64,000 bases of DNA from CAXTSE01 sp035554115 (GTDB taxonomy: Bacteria > Actinomycetota > Actinomycetes > Actinomycetales > Microbacteriaceae). The position numbers and the translations under genes are program-made. Location of the stretch: positions 62,001 to 126,000 of the forward strand of contig DATMIW010000045.1 in assembly GCA_035554115.1 (NCBI GenBank), in the 5' to 3' direction. Shown here in pieces: positions 8,817 through 17,692 of this stretch (position 1 is its first letter; each line of letters begins with the position of its first letter). The notes beneath the pieces were generated by a model, which had not been told where the DNA came from, made no database searches, and saw nothing but the letters and a program-made list of their open reading frames with translations.

Positions 8817-9770
8817 CTAGGCGTCGCGGTGGGCGGCCTCGGCGAGGGCGGCGTAGACCCATCCTGTGTCGTGGCCTGCGGCTTCGAGAGCCTGCGGAAG
8901 GATCGAGGTCTCCGTCAGTCCCGGCAGCACATTCGCCTCTAGGAACCAGGGGATGCCCTCTGCATCGACAATCAGGTCGACCCGCGATACATGCCGTAGC
9001 CCGAGGGTCGTGTGCGCCGTGACGGCCGCCTGGGCCGCGACAGCCGCCACATCATCCGATATGCGGGCCGGCGTGTAGAACCGGGTTTCTCCTGCGTTGT
9101 AGCGGGCCTCAAAGCTGTAGACGCCCGAAAGTGGATTGATCTCGACCGCGGGCAGAGCAACGGGCCCGTCACCGGTGTCGAGTACACCGATCGAGATCTC
9201 CGTGCCGATAATGCGCTGTTCGACAAGGGCGACATCGCCATAGGTGTAGGCATCGACCATCGCGCGCGGGATTCCCTCGGGATCGGCCACGATTGTCACG
9301 CCTTGTGCCGAACCGCCCTGCGCGGGTTTCACGACCAGCGGCGGGGGAAGCTCGTCGGTGATCGCGGCGAACACGGCGTCCGCTCCAAGCTCGCGGAACA
9401 CATCGCGCGGCAGGGTGATGGATCGTGGAGTCGCCACCCCGGCGCGGCCCACCAAGGTCTTCGCCGCCGGCTTGTGCCACGCAAGGCGCGCGGCGTCGGT
9501 GCGAGCTCCGACGAACGGGATGTGCAGGAACTCGAGCAGTGCGCGGAGGGCGCCATCTTCTCCGCTGGCTCCGTGGAGAGCGGGCCAGACGACATCCGGG
9601 CGGGTTTCGCGCAGATAGGGCAGCAGGGTCGCATCCGGATCGCGCAACTCGACCTGGAGGCCGTGCTCCTGCAGTCCATCGGCGACTTGGCGACCCGACC
9701 GCAGGGACACATCGCGTTCGTGCGAGATGCCACCGGCCAAGACGACGACGCGCAGTGGGGAAGTGGTCAT
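8817..9770 (-). CDS. ddl: D-alanine--D-alanine ligase (ATP-grasp)
   Basis: The enzyme would join two D-alanines with ATP for peptidoglycan precursors. The product is 317 aa. Visible family motifs are GGISHERDVSLRSG at the N-terminus, LHGASGEDG, the ATP-grasp loop KPAQGGSAQGV, and the metal-binding EANVLPGLTETS near the C-terminus. It is downstream of the aminotransferase gene in the same direction, 18 bp apart. Depsipeptide ligase activity cannot be excluded, and another ddl may exist elsewhere in the genome. Confidence 0.88.
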   Translation of the reverse strand: MTTSPLRVVVLAGGISHERDVSLRSGRQVADGLQEHGLQVELRDPDATLLPYLRETRPDVVWPALHGASGEDGALRALLEFLHIPFVGARTDAARLAWHKPAAKTLVGRAGVATPRSITLPRDVFRELGADAVFAAITDELPPPLVVKPAQGGSAQGVTIVADPEGIPRAMVDAYTYGDVALVEQRIIGTEISIGVLDTGDGPVALPAVEINPLSGVYSFEARYNAGETRFYTPARISDDVAAVAAQAAVTAHTTLGLRHVSRVDLIVDAEGIPWFLEANVLPGLTETSILPQALEAAGHDTGWVYAALAEAAHRDA

Positions 9771-9788
9771 GAGTCCGATCCTGAAGGC

Positions 9789-11090
9789 CTAGCCGACGTT
9801 GGGGGGAAGCACGCCTTCGCGTGATGTGGGAAGGGTGAGAGGGCCGGTTTGCGAGAATTCGCGGAGAAGCACGAGCTCGTCGTTGATCACTGTCGCAAGC
9901 CGCCGAACGCCTTCGCGGATGAAATCGGGAGTCGGGTAGCAGAACGAGAGACGAATGGCGTTGCGCCCGCCTCCGTCGGCGTAGAACGCCGTGCCCGGCG
10001 TGTAGGCGACAAGTTCTTTGACGGCTCGAGGCAACATCGCCTTCGAGTCGAGGTGCTCAGGCAGGTGCAACCAGATATAGAAGCCACCGTTGGGAACCGT
10101 CCAGCTGAGCGAGGGGAGATGCTCGCCGAGTGCGTCGAGCATGGCGTCACGACGTTCACGGTAGAGACTGCGGAAAGTATCGATTTGGCCGCGCCAATCG
10201 GCTGTCGACAGGTACTCCGAAATGACGATCTGCGAGAACGAGCTGGGCGACAGCACGGCAGCCTCATTAGCTAGGACGAGTTTTTCTCGAATGGCGTGGG
10301 GGGCGACGGCCCAGCCCACCCGAAGTCCCGGTGCGAGCGTCTTGGAGAAGGTGCCGAGATAGATCACATTGTCTTCGTCGACAGAGCGGATCGCCTGAGG
10401 CGGCGCCTGATCGAAATACAGCAGTCCGTAGGGGTTGTCTTCGACCACGAGAATGTCGTTTTCACGGCAGATCTCGAGCACCTCCATACGACGCTCCCAC
10501 GACAGGGTCACGCCCATCGGATTCTGGAACGACGGGACCGTGTAGAGGAACTTGATACTCCGGCCTTCGGCGCGAAGGCGGGCGATCGTGCTGCGCAAGG
10601 AATTCGGCACAAGCCCCAGGTCATCCATCTCGACGTGCGCAACGTCCGCCTGGAATGACCGGAACACCACAAGTGCCGTGACGTAGCTCGGCCCCTCGGC
10701 GATGACCACGTCTCCGGCGTCGAGGAACAGTTTGCTGACCAGCTCGAGAGCGTGCTGCGAGCCGGTGGTGACGACCACGTCATCCACGCTGGCATGGATG
10801 CCCTCGAGAGCCATGACCTCAAGAATTTGTTCGCGCAGGCGCGGAACTCCCTGGCCAGAGCCATATTGGAGCGCGACGGCGCCCTGGTCGCGAACGGTGC
10901 GTTCGACAGCGGTGGCGATCAATTCGGGCGGTAAAGCCGACACGTACGGCATGCCGCCCGCAAGAGAAACGACTTCGGGCCGGCTCGCGACCGCGAACAG
11001 GGCACGCACTTCAGACACGGTGAGCCCGGCAGTACGCGCGGCGTAGTGCGCGTACCACGGGTCGAGATTGGTGCCGGGTGAGTGATCCAT
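9789..11090 (-). CDS. PLP-dependent aminotransferase, class I/II (MocR/LysN-like)
   Basis: This is a fold-type I aminotransferase of 433 aa. The PLP lysine is K250 in GTFSKTLAPGLRVGW; VEDNPYG supplies the aspartate that contacts the pyridine ring, and the C-terminal R in NAIRLSFCYP would bind the substrate carboxylate. It resembles 2-aminoadipate/aromatic aminotransferases. There is no N-terminal GntR DNA-binding domain, so it is not a MocR regulator. Substrate is unknown. Its place upstream of the ligase gene could point to a D-amino-acid or wall-precursor role, but that is only inference. Confidence 0.82.
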   Translation of the reverse strand: MDHSPGTNLDPWYAHYAARTAGLTVSEVRALFAVASRPEVVSLAGGMPYVSALPPELIATAVERTVRDQGAVALQYGSGQGVPRLREQILEVMALEGIHASVDDVVVTTGSQHALELVSKLFLDAGDVVIAEGPSYVTALVVFRSFQADVAHVEMDDLGLVPNSLRSTIARLRAEGRSIKFLYTVPSFQNPMGVTLSWERRMEVLEICRENDILVVEDNPYGLLYFDQAPPQAIRSVDEDNVIYLGTFSKTLAPGLRVGWAVAPHAIREKLVLANEAAVLSPSSFSQIVISEYLSTADWRGQIDTFRSLYRERRDAMLDALGEHLPSLSWTVPNGGFYIWLHLPEHLDSKAMLPRAVKELVAYTPGTAFYADGGGRNAIRLSFCYPTPDFIREGVRRLATVINDELVLLREFSQTGPLTLPTSREGVLPPNVG

Positions 11091-11273
11091 CGATGGTCCG
11101 TTCGTGCGAATCGTTCCAGGGTAGCCGTTTGCGTGGATCAGCTCTGGACCGGAGCCCCATTCCCGTCGCTTCCGCTCGCATTGTGCAGGAGATTCTGGCC
11201 CAGTTCACACAACGGCTGGCCTTCATGCCCTGCGGAACGCAGATCTCCTGCAGAACGCGTCCGGTCGAACGGA

Positions 11274-11308
11274 AGAACCCCGCCATCCCTCGGGGACGAC
11301 GGGGTTCT
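11274..11308 (-). terminator. Hairpin terminator after trxA
   Basis: AGAACCCCG (11274-11282) pairs perfectly with CGGGGTTCT (11300-11308). On the minus strand it lies 15 bp past the trxA stop. The tail after the stem is only weakly T-rich. Confidence 0.6.
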
Positions 11309-11322
11309 GTAACCGCGAAGAT

Positions 11323-11649
11323 TTACGCCAGGAACTCGGCCAGGTCGGCCTCGAGGGCCGGCTTCGGCTTGGCGCCGATGACGCGCTTGACGACCTCGCC
11401 CTTCTGGAAGACGTACATGGCGGGGATCGAGGTGATCCCGTACTTCATGGCCGTCTCGGGGTTGTGGTCGACGTTGAGCTTGACGATGTCGAGCTTGTCG
11501 GAGTGCTCTGCTGCGATCTGGTCGAGGATCGGCGAGACTGCGCGGCACGGGCCGCACCATTCCGCCCAGAAGTCGACCATGATCGGCTTCTCTGACTCAA
11601 GGACGTCGCTCTGGAAGCTGGCGTCGGTGACATCCCGTGCACTGGACAT
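11323..11649 (-). CDS. trxA: Thioredoxin
   Basis: Thioredoxin reduces protein disulfides in the cytoplasm. The product is 108 aa with the redox centre WCGPC at residues 31-35 and the conserved cis-proline stretch GITSIPAM near residue 73. The Shine-Dalgarno AAGGAG lies seven bases before the ATG at 11649. It follows trxB by 30 bp on the same strand, so thioredoxin and its reductase are made together. Confidence 0.96.
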   Translation of the reverse strand: MSSARDVTDASFQSDVLESEKPIMVDFWAEWCGPCRAVSPILDQIAAEHSDKLDIVKLNVDHNPETAMKYGITSIPAMYVFQKGEVVKRVIGAKPKPALEADLAEFLA

Positions 11650-11679
11650 TTTGTTCTCCTTTTAGATGAGGTTCGTAGC

Positions 11680-12645
11680 TCAGACTGTTGCGGCTTCGGG
11701 CGCGGCTAAGGCGAGCAGTTCGGGCGCGAGATCGGCCAGGTAGTGTTCCGCATCGAGAGCGGCCACGGTGCCCGATCCGGCAGCGGTGACGGCCTGCTTG
11801 TACGTCGGGTCGATGACGTCACCGGCCGCAAACACGCCCGGCAGATTGGTGCGAGAGCTGCGTCCTTCGACGGCGATAGTTCCGACTTCGCTCAGGTCGA
11901 GCTGGCCGTGCACGAGGTGCGTGCGCGGGTCGGAGCCGATCGCGACAAACATGCCTGTGACGTCGAGCGTCGTCTCAGTGCCGTCGACAGTGTTGACCAG
12001 GCCGATGCCCGATACCTTCTCGTCACCATAGATGTGTGCGACCTCGTTGTTGAAGAGGAACTCGATCTTCGGATCGGCTGCGGCGCGATCCTGCATGACC
12101 GCGGATGCGCGAAGGGTGTCGCGACGGTGCACCAGGTACACCTTGTCGGCGAAGCGCGTGAGGAACGTCGCCTCTTCGAGCGCGGAGTCGCCTCCCCCGA
12201 TGACGGCCACCTTCTTCTGGCGGAAAAACGCACCGTCGCAGGTCGCGCACCAGGAGACACCGTAACCAGACAGGCGGGTTTCATCCTCCAGGCCCAGCTT
12301 GCGGTAGGCGGATCCCGTCGCATAAATCACGCTGAGGGCCTCGTGCACAGTGCCGTCGCCAAGGGTGACCTTTTTTACGTCGCCGGCGAGCTCAAGCGAC
12401 GTCACATCGTCGTAGACGATCTCAGTGCCGAAGCGTTCGGCCTGCGCCTGCATTTTCATCATGAGTTCGGGACCCATGATTCCTTCGTCGAAGCCGGGGA
12501 AGTTGTCGACCTCGGTGGTCTTCATCAGCTCGCCGCCGAACTCGACGGAGCTGGCGATCAGCAGGGGGTGCAGATTGGCCCGCGCGGCATAGATCGCGGC
12601 CGTATATCCGGCGGGGCCGGAGCCGATGATGATGATCTGACGCAT
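11680..12645 (-). CDS. trxB: Thioredoxin-disulfide reductase
   Basis: This FAD enzyme uses NADPH to reduce thioredoxin. The product is 321 aa. The FAD-binding GSGPAGYTAA is at about residues 8-17, the redox-active CATC at 133-136, and the NADPH-binding GGGDSALEEA at about 153-162. A GGAGAG Shine-Dalgarno precedes the ATG. In Mycobacterium a sigma factor gene (sigM) and its anti-sigma gene lie between murJ and trxB; here the gap is only 69 bp. Confidence 0.97.
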   Translation of the reverse strand: MRQIIIIGSGPAGYTAAIYAARANLHPLLIASSVEFGGELMKTTEVDNFPGFDEGIMGPELMMKMQAQAERFGTEIVYDDVTSLELAGDVKKVTLGDGTVHEALSVIYATGSAYRKLGLEDETRLSGYGVSWCATCDGAFFRQKKVAVIGGGDSALEEATFLTRFADKVYLVHRRDTLRASAVMQDRAAADPKIEFLFNNEVAHIYGDEKVSGIGLVNTVDGTETTLDVTGMFVAIGSDPRTHLVHGQLDLSEVGTIAVEGRSSRTNLPGVFAAGDVIDPTYKQAVTAAGSGTVAALDAEHYLADLAPELLALAAPEAATV

Positions 12646-12714
12646 GTCTTCTCTCCGTGAGGGTCAGCAGGTAGAACCCATCCTAGGGAGCCGCTATTCC
12701 CGTCCCCGCAGCTG

Positions 12715-14394
12715 TTAGCGACGGCCTCTCAGGCGCGCCACGATCTGCGTGAGCTCGCGCACCTCGGGTACCCGCGCAACAAGCAGCACACCCAGGTACA
12801 CCGCCATGGTGACGCCGCTGACTGCCGCGACGGACAGGATCGGGTTGATCTTTGGACCCGACACGGCAAACCCGCTGCCGTCAGCCGGGAACCCGCCGAG
12901 CAGGGCCAGGATGCCGAGTCCAGCAGCTGCGGCCGGAATCGTTGCGAGCAGATAGACCCCGAATCGCCGAAGAAGCCTGCGCCCGTCGATGCCGCCCAGC
13001 TTGTGCCGCACGGCGACGGCCGCAACCACGGTGGTGATGATGCCGGCGAGAGAGGTGACCAGAGCGATTCCGGCGGCGATCTGTGGTTCGGGAGCCGCGA
13101 TCCAGACCAGCAGGGCGCCAGCCACGAACAGCACCGTTCGGCCGACTTGGATAACAAAGGGCGTGCGGGTGTCGCCGAGCGAGTAGTAGGCGCGCTGCAG
13201 CAAGAAGAGCACGCTGAACGGCACGAGCCCGAGCAGGAAGGCGAGAAGTACGCCGCCGATGCCGATGACCTCGCGCGGGGAGTTCGCGAAGACGGCGGCG
13301 AAGGGCAGAGCCGCGGCGGCAAGGGCGACCGAAGCTCCTGTGACAAGCAGGCCGATGGTTCTCAGCGACGACGAGAGGTCGGCGCGCACCGCAGCGAGGT
13401 TGCCATCGCGGGCGTGGGCGCTCATTCGGGTGAAGTACGGGGTCGCGATCGACACGGCGATTATCGAATGCGGCAGCATGAAAATCAGCCAAGCGTTGCG
13501 CAGTACGGCGACCGAGGCATCCCCCGCTCCGGCGGTGAAGGCTACATTGCTCTGCACGATGCCGGCGAGTTGCGTGATGAGGATCATGCCGAAGGTCCAG
13601 CCGGCGGCGCGGCCCGTGGCGCCGAGGCCGACGCCCTTCCAGCGGAAGTCGGGGCGGAATCCGAGGCCTGTGCGACGCCAGAAGGCGAGCAGGATGGCGG
13701 CCTGAGACAGGACTCCCAAGGTCGCGCCCCCGCCCATCAGGGCTGTTTCGGCGGCGGTCCAGCTGGTGGGATCTCGGTGGGCAGGATCGGTGCCGAAGAA
13801 GGCCGCAAAAGCCAGAAGGGATGCGATGACGATGACGTTGTTGAGGACCGGCGCCCACGTGAACGGCCCGAAGACGCCGCGAGCGTTGAGCACCTCACCC
13901 AGCAAGCTGTAGATCGCATAGAAGAAGATCTGCGGCAGACAGTAGTAGGCAAAGGTCACCGCGAGAGTCACACCGGCGTCTCCGTCGAGAGCGCTGTTGT
14001 CGGAGCCGAGCGTGTAGAGGCCGACGAGCAGCGGGGCGCAGAGAGTCGCAGCGAGCGTCACCAGAAGGAAGATGACGACACCGAGGGTGACCAGTTTGTT
14101 CACAAAGCGCTGGCCGCCGTCAGAGTGCAGTCCGGCTCGCACGATCTGCGGTACGAGCACGGCGCTCAGCAGACCACCCGCGATGATCGCGTAAATGTTG
14201 TTCGGCAGCTGGTTTGCGAGCGCGAAGGCGTTGGCTCCGGCGTTCTGGTTGCCGATCGTCCAGGCCAGCACGGCGGCACTCGCGAAACCGAGGATGCGGG
14301 AGACCATGGTGCCGGCGGCGAGGACGGCACTGGCGCGCCGCATCCCGCCACCCGGCTGAGCCGGATCGACGGCGAGGTCAGGCGGCGTTGTCAT
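12715..14394 (-). CDS. murJ: Lipid II flippase MurJ (MviN)
   Basis: MurJ flips the lipid-linked peptidoglycan precursor across the membrane. The product is 559 aa with about 14 predicted transmembrane helices starting near residue 25. The first loop contains TMVSRILGFASAAVLAW, typical of MviN. The start MTTPPDLAVDP at 14394 is preferred over an upstream in-frame codon because it overlaps the DUF6049 stop by 17 bp, suggesting coupling. No C-terminal pseudokinase domain is fused, unlike mycobacterial MviN. Confidence 0.92.
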   Translation of the reverse strand: MTTPPDLAVDPAQPGGGMRRASAVLAAGTMVSRILGFASAAVLAWTIGNQNAGANAFALANQLPNNIYAIIAGGLLSAVLVPQIVRAGLHSDGGQRFVNKLVTLGVVIFLLVTLAATLCAPLLVGLYTLGSDNSALDGDAGVTLAVTFAYYCLPQIFFYAIYSLLGEVLNARGVFGPFTWAPVLNNVIVIASLLAFAAFFGTDPAHRDPTSWTAAETALMGGGATLGVLSQAAILLAFWRRTGLGFRPDFRWKGVGLGATGRAAGWTFGMILITQLAGIVQSNVAFTAGAGDASVAVLRNAWLIFMLPHSIIAVSIATPYFTRMSAHARDGNLAAVRADLSSSLRTIGLLVTGASVALAAAALPFAAVFANSPREVIGIGGVLLAFLLGLVPFSVLFLLQRAYYSLGDTRTPFVIQVGRTVLFVAGALLVWIAAPEPQIAAGIALVTSLAGIITTVVAAVAVRHKLGGIDGRRLLRRFGVYLLATIPAAAAGLGILALLGGFPADGSGFAVSGPKINPILSVAAVSGVTMAVYLGVLLVARVPEVRELTQIVARLRGRR

Positions 14395-16111
14395 CGGGGG
14401 TATCTGTGTGGTCAGGCGCGGCGTCACCAGGGGTTCCTCTCCGCCGCCGAAGAATGCGGCGCACCAGGCCGCCGCCAAAGACGAGGATCACAACGAGGCC
14501 GACAATAAGCGTGCCGATCGACTCCCACCCGGCCTGCAAGATGACCTTGATCACGCGCGGGCTCCCGACCTCGGCACCCGTGGCCGAGGTGAGGGACATC
14601 CGGACGTTCACGTCGCCGTTGGTGATCGACTGCACCGGAATGAGCACATTGTTTTGCGAATCCGGCGCGATCGTGATCGGCACAAGCGTATTTTGTACGT
14701 GCAATTTCGGCCGGAGCGGGAATGCCGACACATATACGGTCACCTTGGTCTTCAAGGCATTGCTCACGGTCACGCGGATAGTCGAACTGTCGGACAGGAC
14801 CAGCAGGTCGTTCCCGCGTTGAATCTGAACGGACCCGAGAATCTCGTTCGAGCGCGCAAGGAATGCGGAGGATGCCGCGGCCGAACCCTCCGCGCTGTGT
14901 TGCCAGCCGACTCCTAACAGCGCGAGAAAGGCCAGACGCCGTGGACCCGAGACGACCAGGGGGTCGGAGGCGATCGTCAAATAGCTCGTCTCTGCCCGGA
15001 TCGCCGCGGACAGTTCAGACGCTCGAGCTGCGACCGCGTCGGCGACATCGCTTGTTTTTGCGAGGGTGGCGGCGGGGTGCGAGCCGGAAAGCAGCGATGC
15101 GAGGGTTGTGATGTGAATGGTGGGAAGGGTGCCGATCCCCGCCAGGACGCTCGGAAGACGGGAAGATGCCGTGGCCCATCCGCGGTCGAGGGTTGCGACC
15201 AGAGTGCTGCCGGGGGTGCGAGCCGCCGCGCTGCTCAAGGCAAGGTCGAGGACTGATTGCGTGGCCGCGGCATCGGCGTTCGACGCGGCCGTCGCAGCTC
15301 GAAGTGCCGTCGAGATGGCGTCATCGCTCACCAGAACGTCAATCCCACCCTCTCGAACCACCGCGCGATTCGAGTCGGAGACACTGGCCGAATCGAGGAT
15401 CACCGAGGAGTAGCCGGATTCGACGAGAGCGGTGAGAGCTGCCGGCGAAGCGCCTCCGACACCCGGCCACGCAATTCCCTCAAGGGTGGCCGACCATTCG
15501 AGCAGCTCGGCGATCGTGGGCAGCGGCGGCGGGCCCGAGTCCGGTGTGTCTGTCGGCGTCGAGCTCGGGGTCGGATTCGCGGTTGCCGAACCGGTTGCGG
15601 TGGGCGTCGGGCTGGATGCCGGGCCGAAACGTGCCGGATCGATGGCGAACCCGAAATCCAGGGGCTCCAGAAGATCGAGCGCACCGGCCGAAGCTGCGGC
15701 GACAGGATCCGCGTCGGCGTACGCCAACATGAACACCTCGTTCGGCGCAGCACGCAATCGAGCAAGCCACGCAAGGGCAGACGCGGGAGCCGAGGTTCCC
15801 AAAATGCGAATCGACGCCGGGATCATCGGGTCGAGACCGATTGTCGCGGAGGTCCCGACCACGGCGTTCAGCTCTCGCGTGAGCAGGCCTTCCGGGCCTG
15901 TGTAGGTCTCGAGGGTTTTGGCATCTAGCAGGCCGACCTTGTCAACGGGCACAGTGAACGGCACGACAACGGCCACCGAAACGGGCCCACTTTCGACGGC
16001 TGCAAACCTCGGAACAGCCGCATCCGCCGCCACTGCCGGTGCGACGATGCCGATGAGCAGCGCGACGGCGCTGGCCGCTGCAGCCACGAAGCGGGGACGA
16101 GTCACCCGCAT
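14378..16111 (-). CDS. DUF6049 family secreted membrane-anchored protein
   Basis: The function is unknown. The product is 577 aa. It has a signal peptide (about residues 1-30, ending AVAADA), a long extracellular region with a Pro/Ser/Thr-rich linker (PTATGSATANPTPSSTPT), and one C-terminal transmembrane helix (TLIVGLVVILVFGGGLV) followed by an arginine-rich cytoplasmic tail. Homologues always sit next to murJ in actinobacteria (Rv3909 position in Mycobacterium), so a wall-precursor export role is plausible. ATG at 16111 was chosen over GTG at 16114. A 10-codon leaderless reading frame ends on this start (TGATG). Confidence 0.8.
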   Translation of the reverse strand: MRVTRPRFVAAAASAVALLIGIVAPAVAADAAVPRFAAVESGPVSVAVVVPFTVPVDKVGLLDAKTLETYTGPEGLLTRELNAVVGTSATIGLDPMIPASIRILGTSAPASALAWLARLRAAPNEVFMLAYADADPVAAASAGALDLLEPLDFGFAIDPARFGPASSPTPTATGSATANPTPSSTPTDTPDSGPPPLPTIAELLEWSATLEGIAWPGVGGASPAALTALVESGYSSVILDSASVSDSNRAVVREGGIDVLVSDDAISTALRAATAASNADAAATQSVLDLALSSAAARTPGSTLVATLDRGWATASSRLPSVLAGIGTLPTIHITTLASLLSGSHPAATLAKTSDVADAVAARASELSAAIRAETSYLTIASDPLVVSGPRRLAFLALLGVGWQHSAEGSAAASSAFLARSNEILGSVQIQRGNDLLVLSDSSTIRVTVSNALKTKVTVYVSAFPLRPKLHVQNTLVPITIAPDSQNNVLIPVQSITNGDVNVRMSLTSATGAEVGSPRVIKVILQAGWESIGTLIVGLVVILVFGGGLVRRILRRRRGTPGDAAPDHTDTPDDNAA

Positions 16112-16143
16112 CACCGCACGCAGGGATTCGGGTCGGCCGACAT
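16111..16143 (-). CDS. Putative 10-codon leaderless upstream ORF
   Basis: Seven bases after a TAAACT -10 box (16151-16156) comes ATG, then nine codons (product MSADPNPCVR) and a TGA that overlaps the DUF6049 start as TGATG. The DUF6049 start has no Shine-Dalgarno sequence, so translation could depend on ribosomes ending here. Seen directly: the -10 box, the spacing and the overlap. Translation itself is inference. Confidence 0.4.
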   Translation of the reverse strand: MSADPNPCVR

Positions 16144-16150
16144 GACGACG

Positions 16151-16160
16151 AGTTTAGGCT
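16151..16160. promoter_or_regulatory. Overlapping divergent -10 boxes
   Basis: On the plus strand TAGGCT (16155-16160) lies seven bases before the pcnA ATG. On the minus strand TAAACT (16156 to 16151) lies seven bases before the upstream-ORF ATG. The two hexamers share two base pairs, so only one RNA polymerase could occupy the site at a time. Confidence 0.65.
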
Positions 16161-16167
16161 GTCAGCT

Positions 16168-17589
16168 ATGGAGAGCGTGGCGGCGGCCCTCGAACGTCTG
16201 CGCGGCCTCGCCGAAACCCCTGAAATTGCTGTGCTTGCCAGGACCTTCGCTGCTGCCGGCAGGGAGTTCGCCCTCGTGGGCGGTCCGGTGCGAGATGCGT
16301 TCCTGGGTCGCCCGGTTACCGACCTCGACTTCACGACGGACGCAGAACCGGCGGAAATTCTCGAGCTCGTCAAACCAATTGCCGATGCACATTGGGATAT
16401 CGGCCGCGAGTTTGGCACCATCGGAGCTCGTCTCGGCAACGAGACAGTCGAGATCACCACCTACCGCGCCGATGCCTACGACGGCACCACGCGCAAGCCG
16501 GTCGTCGCGTTCGGCACGAGCCTTGATGACGACCTCGGACGCCGCGACTTCCGCATCAACGCGATGGCGCTGCGGCTGCCCGAATGCGTCCTCGTCGATC
16601 CGACGGGCGGAGTCGAAGACCTCCTCGCCGGGGTACTACGCACACCGGGGGCGCCCGAAACGTCGTTCGGCGACGACCCGCTGCGCATGATGCGGGGCGC
16701 ACGTTTCGTGTCGCAGCTCGGATTCCGGCTCGACGACGAGGTGCTCGCGGCGGCACAGCGCATGGCCGGGTCGATCGAGATCGTTTCGCAGGAGCGGGTG
16801 GGGGCGGAACTGTCCAAGCTGCTCCTGGGGGAGCGACCCAGCGACGGCATCCGGGTCTTGGTCGACAGCGGGCTGGCCGAACATGTGCTGCCTGAGATCC
16901 CCGCTCTGCGACTTGAGATCGACGAACACGCGCATCACAAAGACGTTTACGAACACAGCCTCACCGCCCTCGATCGGGCGATCGTGCTCGAGGGCGAGCG
17001 GGGCCACGAGCCTTCGCTGGTGCTGCGTCTCGCCGTGCTGCTGCACGACATCGGCAAGCCGGCGACCCGGAAGGTCGAGCGCGGCGGCGTCGTGACCTTC
17101 CACCACCACGATGTGCTGGGCGCCAAGCTCGCGACCGCCCGGATGCGGGCGCTGCGCTTCGACAACCAGCTCATCAAGGCCGTGGCCGAGCTGATCCGAC
17201 TGCACCTGCGGTTCTTCGGTTACTCAGAAGGCGCCTGGTCGGACTCGGCGGTGCGGCGATATGTGCGAGACGCCGGGCCGGTGCTCGAGTGGCTGCACAT
17301 TCTGTCGCGGGCCGACGTCACGACCCGCAATCAGCGCAAGGCGCGCACTCTGGCGACCGCATACGACGACTTGGAAGCCCGGATCGCGGCACTTGAAGCG
17401 CAAGAAGAGCTGGATGCGATCCGCCCCGACCTCGACGGCGAAGATATTATGCGCATCCTGGGCCTCAAGCCGGGCCGTGAGGTCGGCGAGGCGTACCGCT
17501 TCCTGATGGAGCTGCGGCTCGATCACGGGGCGCTCGGAGTGGATGAGGCGACGAGGCGACTTCAGGAGTGGTGGGCGGCCCGCGGCTGA
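16168..17589 (+). CDS. pcnA: CCA tRNA nucleotidyltransferase / poly(A) polymerase family
   Basis: The enzyme adds or repairs the CCA end of tRNAs. The product is 473 aa. The nucleotidyltransferase motif is LVGGPVRDAFLG with the catalytic aspartates in TDLDFTT (D52, D54); RRDFRINAMAL follows. A C-terminal HD domain is visible (LLHDIGKP near residue 291, HHHDVLGA). This matches the actinobacterial HD-containing CCA-adding enzymes (Rv3907c type). The start is likely leaderless: ATG follows TAGGCT by seven bases. A 103-bp gap separates it from rpsF. Confidence 0.93.
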   Translation: MESVAAALERLRGLAETPEIAVLARTFAAAGREFALVGGPVRDAFLGRPVTDLDFTTDAEPAEILELVKPIADAHWDIGREFGTIGARLGNETVEITTYRADAYDGTTRKPVVAFGTSLDDDLGRRDFRINAMALRLPECVLVDPTGGVEDLLAGVLRTPGAPETSFGDDPLRMMRGARFVSQLGFRLDDEVLAAAQRMAGSIEIVSQERVGAELSKLLLGERPSDGIRVLVDSGLAEHVLPEIPALRLEIDEHAHHKDVYEHSLTALDRAIVLEGERGHEPSLVLRLAVLLHDIGKPATRKVERGGVVTFHHHDVLGAKLATARMRALRFDNQLIKAVAELIRLHLRFFGYSEGAWSDSAVRRYVRDAGPVLEWLHILSRADVTTRNQRKARTLATAYDDLEARIAALEAQEELDAIRPDLDGEDIMRILGLKPGREVGEAYRFLMELRLDHGALGVDEATRRLQEWWAARG

Positions 17590-17640
17590 GCTACACTCGA
17601 CAGGTTGCCCACCCGGCTTGCCGGCAAGCACACGTCAATG

Positions 17641-17692
17641 CCCTCCTGCTGCAGATCGTCTGCAGCCGTTCTAGACCAGAGGAGGTGGGTGA
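17641..17692 (+). promoter_or_regulatory. Structured rpsF leader, possible S6:S18 autoregulatory element
   Basis: A 7-bp hairpin GCTGCAG/CTGCAGC (17648-17654 with 17660-17666, loop ATCGT) is followed by CCG at 17666-17668. CCTCC (17642-17646) can pair with the GGAGG Shine-Dalgarno (17681-17685). Known rpsF leaders bind the S6:S18 complex through a CCG next to a helix; the match here is a suggestion, not proof. Confidence 0.35.

Noticed and set aside
13003..14508. 501-codon open frame antisense to murJ
   Set aside because: Its product is a Gly/Asp/Glu/Arg-rich low-complexity sequence, the mirror of hydrophobic transmembrane codons.
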